DNA of 64,000 bases, taken from NCBI GenBank assembly GCA_963710975.1, contig CAVQCG010000003.1, positions 124,001 to 188,000 of the forward strand. The letters are read 5' to 3'. Every line of letters begins with the position of its first letter. Within the stretch, counting starts at the first letter, position 1. The notes below the pieces were generated by a model. The model saw nothing but the letters and a program-made list of their open reading frames with translations. It was not told the origin of the DNA and made no database searches. The translations under genes were made by a program, and so were the position numbers. This document shows, in pieces, positions 56,114-64,000 of the stretch. Source of the stretch: JBBQXH01 sp963710975. GTDB lineage: Bacteria; Actinomycetota; Thermoleophilia; Gaiellales; Gaiellaceae.

Positions 56114-56875
56114 ATGGGACAGCTTCCAGGCTCGCTTGGTGAGCGCTTGGGTACGCCTCTGCCCTCGGCGCGGCGCGCATACGAGACGATCGCCTACGAG
56201 CTGCGCGTCCTGATCATGAGCGGCCGCTTCGCACCCGGCGAGCGGCTCCCGTCCGAGCGGCAGCTGGCGACACATTTCGGCGTCAGCCGGCCAACGATTC
56301 GCGAAGCCCTCGGTGCGCTCGAGTCGAAGGGGCTGGTGCACACGCGCGTCGGAAGCGGAACCTTCGTGAACGATCGGGACGGCCTCCAGGGCGACGGGGA
56401 GCTCGCGGGCGACGCCAGTCCTGCTGAGGTGATGGAGACGCGGCTCCTGATCGAGGTCGGCGTCGCCCGGGCGGCCGCACGGCGGGCGGTACTCGATCCC
56501 AGCGGGCTGGAGCTCGTGCGAGCGAGCGTGGAGGCGCTCGAGCGTGCGGCCGAGCCCGCGGTGTTTCCGGACGAGCTCGACGCCGCTTTTCACCGGTCGC
56601 TCGTCGCGCTGACGGGGAACGACTACCTCGCCGGCTTGCTCGAGCCGATCTGGGATGCGATGAGCGAGGGCCTGTTCGTCACCATGCACAACATGAGCTG
56701 GACTGCGGCCGATTCGGCGCGAATCGCGACCGAGCACCGCGCGATCTTCGAGTCCGTCCGTGTCGGCGACGGGGAGCTCGCTGCTTTCGCGATGGAACGC
56801 CATCTCCGCGCAGCCATGGCAAAGATGTTCAGCGACGACGCCGAGGATGCGCCGCCGCCGCGGTACTTCGCCTGA
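56114..56875 (+). CDS. FadR-subfamily GntR transcriptional regulator
   Basis: 253 aa. The winged-helix domain (YETIAYELRVLIMSGRFAPGERLPSERQLATHFGVSRPTIREALGALESKGLVHTRVGSGTFV) is followed by an all-helical FCD domain (DASPAEVMETRLLIEVGVARAAARRA, DAAFHRSLVALTGNDYLAGLLEPIWDAM, TEHRAIFESVRVGDGELAAFAMERHL) with metal/ligand His positions. It lies 5 bp before the MetE-like gene and probably controls the operon to 63.6 kb. Its effector is unknown, perhaps an organic acid or a methyl-cycle intermediate. Confidence 0.93.
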   Translation: MGQLPGSLGERLGTPLPSARRAYETIAYELRVLIMSGRFAPGERLPSERQLATHFGVSRPTIREALGALESKGLVHTRVGSGTFVNDRDGLQGDGELAGDASPAEVMETRLLIEVGVARAAARRAVLDPSGLELVRASVEALERAAEPAVFPDELDAAFHRSLVALTGNDYLAGLLEPIWDAMSEGLFVTMHNMSWTAADSARIATEHRAIFESVRVGDGELAAFAMERHLRAAMAKMFSDDAEDAPPPRYFA

Positions 56876-56880
56876 CGACG

Positions 56881-58083
56881 ATGTTCACGGTCACCGACGG
56901 GATCATGCTTCCGACGGCCGTCACGGGGTCGTGGCCGCGGCCACCGTGGTTCCTGGGTGGCCTGAGTGGGCGAACCGTGTCCGATGCACTCGTCGATCTC
57001 GCGTACCGCGAACCCTTCGGCGATGCGATCGCAACGGTCATCTCGGATCAGGAGCGGGCCGGCCTCGACATCCTGACCAACGGCGACTACCACCTCGATG
57101 TCGATCTGGCAGGTCAATCCTGGGTCCTGTACCCGGTCGAGCGCTTCGCCGGGCTCTCCCGCGAGCGGTCGGCAGCGGCGAGCGACGAGTGGATCTACCC
57201 GCCGGGAACGCTGCTTGCCGAGGTGTTCGGCGGCTGGCGGCTGCCGAAGGTCGTCGGCCCGGTCGGCGCCGGTCGCCCGCTCGAGTTCGACAAGCTCTGG
57301 CGTATCGCGCAGTCGCGTACCGATCGTCCGGTGAAGTTCGGGACGGTGTCGACCCAGCTTGTCGCGAGCATGCTCGACCTCGACACGGACGCGTACGCGG
57401 TCAACAAGCGCGACCTGATGTGGGACATGGCCACGGTGATGAACCAGGAGCTTCGCCAGCTCGCCCAGGCCGGCTGCAAGGTGATCCAGATCGAGGAGCC
57501 GCTGATGCACTTCGTCGCCTCCTCGTCGAGCGATCCGAAGTACATGGATTTCCTGATCGAGTGCTTCAACCACGAGATCGAAGGCCTCGACGGGGTCGAG
57601 GTCTGGGTTCACACCTGCTGGGGCAACGCCAACATGCAGCGGGTCCTCCAGAAGACCTCGTATGCGGAGGCGATCGAGATCTTCCTCGAGCGCGTGAACG
57701 GCGATGTCTGGACCGTCGAGATGAAGGACCGCGACTACGCCGACCTCGAGCTCTTCCGCCCCTACCGCGAGCGGATGCGGAAGAAGCTTGCCGTCGGCTT
57801 CGTGAGCCACCGGTCGCTCCAGGTGGAGAGGCCCGACGAGGTGGCCGAAGACATCCGGTACGCGCTGAACTACGTCGACCCGGAGAGTCTCATCGTCTCC
57901 TCCGACTGCGGCTTCGGTCGAGGAGGCCCGAACCGCCTCGTCGCCTTCTACAAGGCGACTGCGCTCGCGCAGGGCGCGAACATCGTGCGTCGCGAGCTCG
58001 GCTTCGACGAGCGCCCTGTCCGTGCCGCCGACCCCCGAACCCAGGTCGATGCACCACGCTTTCCGGCGCCGCCGAGCTCTTGA
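56881..58083 (+). CDS. MetE-like (cobalamin-independent methionine synthase II family) methyltransferase
   Basis: 400 aa. This matches the C-terminal catalytic half of MetE only; the usual protein is about 750 aa and the N-terminal half is missing. Zinc-ligand-type positions are His/Cys in VWVHTCWGN, Glu in VEMKDRDYADLEL and Cys in VSSDCGFGRGG. Methyl donors for this short family differ from methyltetrahydrofolate-triglutamate; methylated amines or betaines are possible. It starts 5 bp after the regulator and precedes metK, so its role is tied to methionine/SAM regeneration. Confidence 0.85.
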   Translation: MFTVTDGIMLPTAVTGSWPRPPWFLGGLSGRTVSDALVDLAYREPFGDAIATVISDQERAGLDILTNGDYHLDVDLAGQSWVLYPVERFAGLSRERSAAASDEWIYPPGTLLAEVFGGWRLPKVVGPVGAGRPLEFDKLWRIAQSRTDRPVKFGTVSTQLVASMLDLDTDAYAVNKRDLMWDMATVMNQELRQLAQAGCKVIQIEEPLMHFVASSSSDPKYMDFLIECFNHEIEGLDGVEVWVHTCWGNANMQRVLQKTSYAEAIEIFLERVNGDVWTVEMKDRDYADLELFRPYRERMRKKLAVGFVSHRSLQVERPDEVAEDIRYALNYVDPESLIVSSDCGFGRGGPNRLVAFYKATALAQGANIVRRELGFDERPVRAADPRTQVDAPRFPAPPSS

Positions 58084-58173
58084 CGTTGATCGGACCCGCC
58101 GCGTGAAACGTGGGCGTAGAAGCCGGGCAACGTTTCTATACCAATTTCGCTCTACCACTGAAGGAGCTGCACG

Positions 58174-59420
58174 ATGCATGCCTGCAGCTTCCCGTTCACG
58201 TCCGAGTCGGTAACCGAAGGGCATCCCGACAAGATCGCCGATCAGATCTCCGACACGGTGCTGGACGCGATCCTCGCCGGCGACCCGCTCGGACGGGTTG
58301 CCTGCGAGACGCTCGTGACGACGGGGCTCGTCGTCGTCGCAGGCGAGATCACGACCACGATGTACGTCGACATCCCGCGGCTCGTTCGCGAGAAGATTCG
58401 TGAGATCGGCTACGACCGGGCGAAGTTCGGGTTCGACTGCGATACGTGCGGCATCATCGTCTCGATCGACGGCCAGTCGCCCGACATCGCCCAGGGAGTG
58501 GACGAGGCGTACGAGACTCGCCACCTTCCGGGCGACGAGGATCCGCTCGACCTGGTCGGGGCAGGTGACCAGGGGATGATGTTCGGGTTCGCCTGCACGG
58601 AGACTCCGGAGCTGATGCCTCTGCCGATCCAGCTGGCGCACACCGTCTGCCGACGGCTGGCCGAGGTACGCAAGGCGCAGGTGCTCCCCTATCTCCGTCC
58701 TGACGGGAAGGCTCAGGTGACGATCCGCTACGAGGTCGGCGACGACGGCGTTCCCCGCCCGGTCGAGATCGAGCGCGTCGTGCTCTCGACGCAGCACGTC
58801 GACGGCCTCGACATCGAGTCCATGGTCAAGCCGGACGTGATCGAGCACGTGCTCCACCCGATCCTGCCGAAGCACCTGTACGACGAGGCTCGCCTCGAGG
58901 AGAAGGGCTTCGTGCTCGTCAATCCGACCGGACGGTTCGTCACGGGCGGCCCGATGGGCGATACGGGCGTCACGGGCCGGAAGATCATCGTGGACACCTA
59001 CGGTGGAATGGCGCGCCACGGCGGCGGGGCCTTCTCCGGGAAGGATCCGACGAAGGTCGACCGGTCGGCGGCGTACGCGGCGAGACACGTCGCGAAGAAC
59101 GTCGTCGCAGCCGGGCTCGCGGAGCGGTGCGAACTGCAGGTTGCGTACGCGATCGGAGTCGCGCAGCCGGTGTCGATCGAGCTCGACTGCTTCGGTACCG
59201 AAGCGGTTCCGGTGTCCAGGATCGAGGAGCTCGTCCGCGAGCATTTCGATCTGCGTCCAGGGGCGATCCTCCGCGACCTCGACCTGCAGGCGGCCGATCT
59301 ACGCGAAGACCGCCCGTTACGGACACTTCGGTCGGGACGACCACGACTTCACGTGGGAGCGAACCGACAAGGCGGACGCGTTGCGTGAAGCCGCAGGCCT
59401 CGTCGCTGCAGACGGCCTGA
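58174..59420 (+). CDS. metK: S-adenosylmethionine synthetase, frame broken near the C-terminus
   Basis: ATG 58174 after AAGGAG. It shows SESVTEGHPDKIADQISDTVLDAIL, GAGDQGMMFGFA, FVTGGPMGDTGVTGRKIIVDTYGG and GGGAFSGKDPTKVDRSAAYAAR. The C-terminal motif RRPIYAKTARYGHFGRDDHDFTWERTDKADALREAAG is in a different frame: one extra base at about 59288 (CTGCAGG) explains it. A second extra base before TGA 59418-59420 would also restore a proper stop 4 bp before the next gene, giving 414 aa. Because metK is normally essential, errors in the assembly are the most likely cause. It makes SAM from methionine and ATP. Confidence 0.92.
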
Positions 59421-59424
59421 TCCG

Positions 59425-60363
59425 ATGGCGCTCACCTCTGTCGGCTCGGTTGCGTTCGACTCGGTCGAGACGCCGTTCGGGAGTCGCGAGCGGATGCTCG
59501 GCGGATCGGCGACGCACTTCTCCCTGGCCGCGAGCTTCTTCACCGACGTCCGAGTCGTCGGCGTCGTCGGCGACGACTTCGGCGAGGCCGAGCTCGCGGT
59601 CTTCGCGGAGCGCGGAATCGACGCCTCGGACATCAAGCAGGTGCCGGGCGGCGCGACGTTCTTCTGGCGCGGTCGCTACGACTTCGACCTGAACACCGCG
59701 CACACCCTGGAGACGCAGTTGAACGTCTTCGGAGCGTTCGAGCCGCACCTTTCCAGCGAATCCGCCGGCGCATCGACCCTCTTCCTCGGCAATATCCAGC
59801 CCGACCTCCAGCGCGCCGTCCGTCAGCAGTGTCGCGACGCGTCGTTCGTGGCGCTCGACTCGATGAACCTCTGGATCGAGACGGCGCGCGACTCGCTCGT
59901 CGCCACGATCTCGTCGGTCGACTGCGTTCTCCTGAACGACGCGGAGGCGCGCATGCTCGCGGGCGAGTCGAGCGTCGTTCGCGCGGCCCGAGCCATCCGC
60001 TCCTGGGGCCCGTCGACGGTCGTCGTGAAGCAGGGCGAGTACGGCGCCTCGCTCTTCACCGACGCCGGATTCTTCTCGCTTCCCGGCTATCCAGTCGAGC
60101 AGGTGCTCGACCCGACGGGTGCGGGGGATTCGTTCGCGGGCGGCTTCGTCGGCGTCCTCGACGCGCACGCCGGCGAGCCGATGACTGACGACCTCGTGCG
60201 ACGTGCCATGGTCTACGGATCGGTGCTCGCATCCTTCAACGTCGAGGCCTTCGGAACGGAGCGCGTGCAGCGCCTGACACACGACGAGATCGATCAGCGC
60301 TTCGGCGAGTTCAAGCAGATGACCCACTTCGAGGCGATCGCGCTTCCCGCGCGCGTCGCGTGA
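59425..60363 (+). CDS. PfkB-family sugar/nucleoside kinase (candidate adenosine kinase)
   Basis: 312 aa from ATG 59425. The ribokinase fold shows GSVAFDSVETPFGSRERMLGGSATHFSLAASFF at the start and the catalytic DPTGAGDSFAGGFVG (with the Asp base) near 235-250. Variation in substrate-binding positions makes sugar specificity uncertain. Between metK and ahcY, phosphorylation of adenosine released from S-adenosylhomocysteine would complete the cycle; that is inferred from position. Confidence 0.88.
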   Translation: MALTSVGSVAFDSVETPFGSRERMLGGSATHFSLAASFFTDVRVVGVVGDDFGEAELAVFAERGIDASDIKQVPGGATFFWRGRYDFDLNTAHTLETQLNVFGAFEPHLSSESAGASTLFLGNIQPDLQRAVRQQCRDASFVALDSMNLWIETARDSLVATISSVDCVLLNDAEARMLAGESSVVRAARAIRSWGPSTVVVKQGEYGASLFTDAGFFSLPGYPVEQVLDPTGAGDSFAGGFVGVLDAHAGEPMTDDLVRRAMVYGSVLASFNVEAFGTERVQRLTHDEIDQRFGEFKQMTHFEAIALPARVA

Positions 60364-60388
60364 CCACACGACTGCGAGGAGCAGACGC

Positions 60389-61843
<1,455 letters not shown>

Positions 61844-61856
61844 CCGCGACCGAGCC

Positions 61857-62839
61857 GTGTCCGCGCCAGCGAAGAGTCGTACTTCCGAGGCCTATGCCAG
61901 GCTCCAGCGGCTGCTTGCCGAAGAGCGCTGCGTGATCCTCGACGGCGCGGTCGCGACCGAGCTTCAGCGGACACACGCCCTCCACGGAGACCATCGGCCG
62001 CCGGACAACGGCCTCTGGGGAACGTGGGCGCTCTACAAGGCTCCGGACGCCGTGCTGGACGTGCACCGGCGATACGTGGACGTCGGCTGCGACGTCATCT
62101 CGACGGACACGTGGTCGATCCTCAGCGCCCCGGAGATCGAGATGCGCGCCAGCCCAGGGCTCGGCCGAGGTGACGCACTGGATGGACGTCGCACGCCTCG
62201 GCATCCGGCTCGCGCGGGAGGCGGTACGGGAGGGCGATCGGGAAGGCCGATGCGCTGTGGCGTTCGCGATCTCCGAAGAGGTCAACTCGGCCGGCAGGCG
62301 GGGAACGCTCGATCTCCTCAGTCGGGTGTTCGAGGATCAGCCGCCCGATCTGATCCTGCTCGAGACGCTGACCCTGATTCGCGACCCTCTGACGTTCGAG
62401 ACGATCGAGGGTCTGCTCGAGACCGGGCTTCCCGTGTGGGTGAGCTTCCGTCGCTGCCGTCACGGCGTCTGCGGCGTCTACGGGCAGCACTGGGGCCCGC
62501 CGGAGGGTGACCTCTTCGGCCGCGCGGCCCGCCGCTTCGAGGAGATGGGCGTCGGCGCGCTTCTCATCAACTGCCTGCCGGTCGACCACGTTCCGGGGAT
62601 CTTGCCCTGGCTCCGCGACTTCACCGACATGCCGCTCGGCGTGTACCCGAACCTCGGGTATCTCGCCAGTCATAGCTGGCGCTTCGACGAACGGATCGGC
62701 CCGGAGGAGTACGCGGCTCTCGCTCTCGAGTGGCGAGAGGAGGGCGCTCAGATCATCGGAGGCTGCTGTGGCACGACGCCCGATCACATCGCGAGCGCGC
62801 GAGCGGCGCTCGCAGGACACGAAGCCGGGACGTCGGCGC
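61857..62839 (+). CDS. Homocysteine S-methyltransferase domain, frame broken once
   Basis: From GTG 61857. The barrel starts with CVILDGAVATELQR and continues through STDTWSIL; the frame breaks at about 62151 (GCGCCAGCCCAG has one extra A). It then carries on with TLIRDPLTFETIEGLLETGLPVWVSFRRC, LLINCLPVDH and the C-terminal zinc cysteines GGCCGTTPDHI. It transfers a methyl group (from S-methylmethionine, betaine or SAM) to homocysteine. It has no stop before the next domain, see the following entry. Confidence 0.85.
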
Positions 62840-63631
62840 GCGCAGGAGAACGGGCGCGACCGTGCCTCGAATCTGGCGGGCGTCGTCCCCGAGAGCCCAC
62901 CGAGCCCATGGCTCGACGAGCAGGGGAGGGCGCTGTTCCCTCTGCCGTTCCCGGAGCTCATGGTCGACCCGGGCGTCTTCGTCCCAACTCAGGGGAGCTA
63001 TCTCCTCTGGAAGCATCTCTTCCGCACCGGTATCGGAGCCGGGCAGACGTGCCTCGACGTCGGCTGCGGCTGCGGCATCCTCTCTGTCCAGCTCGGGCTG
63101 AACGGCGCGTCCCGCGTCCACGCGATCGACATCGACCGCAATGCCGTCGCCAACACGCTGGCAAACGGTTTCCGAAACGGTGTCGCCGACAGGATGACCG
63201 GCGAGGACGTCGACCTGTACCAGTGGGAGCCGACCGAGCGGTTCGAGCTGATCGCCGCGAGCCTCTATCAGATGCCCGTCGACCCCTACGAGGAGCCGAC
63301 GGGTCATCGGCCTCTCGACTACTGGGGGCGCAGTCTCCTCGACCACTTCGTCGCGCTGCTCCCCCGCCTGCTCGCGGATGAGGGGCGGGCGTTCGTCATG
63401 CAGCTCTCGATCGTCGGCCAGCAGCGCACCGCGGAGCTGCTCGAGAAGGCAGGCCTTCAGGCGAGTGTCGTCGACTTCGCGTTCTTTCCGTTCGGCCCGA
63501 TCTTCGAGGCCAACAAGGAGCAGATCGTCCGCGTCGAGCAGCTCTCCGACGCGTTTCATCTGACCCCGGGCGGCGACGACGACGTCATGGTCGCCTACCT
63601 GCTCGAGGTCACGCGGGCTCAACCAAGCTAA
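62840..63631 (+). CDS. Class I SAM-dependent methyltransferase domain, probably fused to the preceding gene
   Basis: The domain begins with PWLDEQGRALFPLPFPELMVDPGVFVPTQGSYLLWKHL and has motif I CLDVGCGCGILSVQLGLNG and VHAIDIDRNAV, with a C-terminal ...DDVMVAYLLEVTRAQPS. In its frame there is no ATG or GTG before the conserved part starts; ATG 62960 would cut it. One extra base between about 62800 and 62890 would join it in frame to the homocysteine methyltransferase as a 590-aa protein. The acceptor is unknown. Its stop codon lies in the left arm of the MITE-like repeat. Confidence 0.75.
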   Translation, partial: AQENGRDRASNLAGVVPESPPSPWLDEQGRALFPLPFPELMVDPGVFVPTQGSYLLWKHLFRTGIGAGQTCLDVGCGCGILSVQLGLNGASRVHAIDIDRNAVANTLANGFRNGVADRMTGEDVDLYQWEPTERFELIAASLYQMPVDPYEEPTGHRPLDYWGRSLLDHFVALLPRLLADEGRAFVMQLSIVGQQRTAELLEKAGLQASVVDFAFFPFGPIFEANKEQIVRVEQLSDAFHLTPGGDDDVMVAYLLEVTRAQPS

Positions 63632-63793
63632 GAACTCGTTCCAAAGAAGCCTTAAGCGCCGGAACGCGCTGTGCGGGCACGCTGCGGCGTCCTCGGTTGC
63701 CCAATACGTCTCGTATTGAGGCTCCCTACGTCCTTGTATTGCACCCACCCATCACGCCCCGGCGACGAAGCGTCATTCTGAAACGCGTTCTAA
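63629..63793. repeat. MITE-like element with imperfect terminal inverted repeats
   Basis: A left arm TAAGAACTCGTTCCAAAGA (63629-63647) pairs with the right end (63773-63793), whose reverse complement begins TTAGAACGCGTTTCAGAA; 13 of the first 17 positions agree. Inside are CAATACG-TCT-CGTATTG and other hairpins but no reading frame. The upstream gene's TAA stop is the first three bases of the left arm. No transposase is in the window. Confidence 0.6.
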
Positions 63794-63819
63794 CTGCCGG
63801 TCGGGCGATACTGCCGAGC

Positions 63820-64000
63820 GTGAGCTCCGACGCGCTTCGGAGAGATGTCCGCATCCTCGGTCGGCTGCTCGGGCAGGTCATCGTCGAGCAGGAGGGCGAG
63901 GAGTTGCTGGCGGCGGTCGAGCGGATCCGCCTTCGCGCGCGAGATGCGCGGCAGGAAGTCGCGAGCGAGACGGACGTCGTCGCCGAAGTACGGCGCCTTC
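63820..64000 (+). CDS. ppc: Phosphoenolpyruvate carboxylase, N-terminal part (cut by window)
   Basis: From GTG 63820: SSDALRRDVRILGRLLGQVIVEQEGEELLAAVERIR, the standard start of PEP carboxylase, running off the right edge after 60 codons. The enzyme carboxylates PEP to oxaloacetate. The 26 bp between the repeat element and the start show no clear ribosome site. Confidence 0.82.
   Translation, partial: MSSDALRRDVRILGRLLGQVIVEQEGEELLAAVERIRLRARDARQEVASETDVVAEVRRL

Noticed and set aside
58084..58173. SAM or SAH riboswitch in front of metK
   Set aside because: The 90-bp leader shows no pattern I can match to a SAM-I/IV or SAH aptamer core; a covariance-model search would be needed.
56623..59244. 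873-codon open frame on the minus strand opposite the FadR, MetE-like and metK genes
   Set aside because: Arg/Asp/His-rich composition typical of an antisense shadow in high-G+C DNA; the sense frames carry clear conserved motifs.

Overview
The window is high-G+C bacterial DNA. Gene starts are often GTG or TTG, stop/start overlaps such as GTGA and ATGA are frequent, and Ser/Thr kinases, FHA domains and F420/PPOX-type enzymes are present. I infer a high-G+C actinobacterium, most plausibly of the Thermoleophilia (Gaiellales/Solirubrobacterales) type. That placement rests on gene content and has no marker gene behind it. I saw no rRNA, tRNA, CRISPR array or transposase.

Layout. (1) 1-9.5 kb: a catabolic island. 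It holds a cysteine hydrolase (cut by the left edge), a polysaccharide-deacetylase/allantoinase-like hydrolase, an IclR regulator, an SDR, a 3-hydroxybenzoate-6-hydroxylase-like monooxygenase, an aldehyde dehydrogenase, a class II aldolase, an FAH-family hydrolase, a flavin reductase and a gentisate 1,2-dioxygenase. TTCTG/CAGAA-type palindromes lie in its promoter regions. (2) 9.6-19.4 kb: a serine hydrolase, a small membrane protein, a cNMP-binding/malic enzyme fusion, an FHA-trypsin-like protease and two divergent receptor Ser/Thr kinases. (3) 19.4-28.2 kb: a GC-hairpin repeat array, phosphoketolase, a cNMP-binding protein, a GH15 glucoamylase-like enzyme, an ABC exporter whose ATPase appears fused to an FHA domain, and an SRPBCC protein. 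(4) 28.4-49 kb: a type II (aromatic) polyketide locus with possible flanking tailoring genes. It has a TcmI-type cyclase, its own acetyl-CoA carboxylase (AccDA, AccB, AccC), GAF and kinase genes, malonyl transacylase, a cupin, KS-alpha, chain-length factor, an acyl-CoA/AMP ligase, a cNMP-patatin protein, ACP and an aromatase/cyclase, and it ends at a second hairpin array. (5) 49.3-56 kb: an FHA-adenylate cyclase-AAA regulator, acetyl-CoA synthetase, a cupin, a thioesterase, and a DUF3037/HipA-like pair. (6) 56-63.6 kb: a methyl-cycle operon with a FadR-type regulator, MetE-like methyltransferase, SAM synthetase, PfkB kinase, adenosylhomocysteinase and homocysteine methyltransferase plus a second methyltransferase domain. 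(7) 63.6-64 kb: a MITE-like element and the start of PEP carboxylase.

How the parts fit. The carboxylase, FabD, KS/CLF, ACP and cyclases form a self-contained route from acetyl-CoA to a folded aromatic polyketide. The order cupin-KS-CLF-...-ACP-aromatase recalls actinomycete spore-pigment (whiE-type) loci. Cyclic-nucleotide, FHA and Ser/Thr-kinase modules recur throughout, attached to metabolic and transport enzymes.

Quality caveat. About 15 reading-frame breaks occur in otherwise well-conserved genes, including the normally essential metK, and every one is explained by a single extra base. I treat them as probable residual insertion errors in the assembly and annotate each broken gene as one locus.
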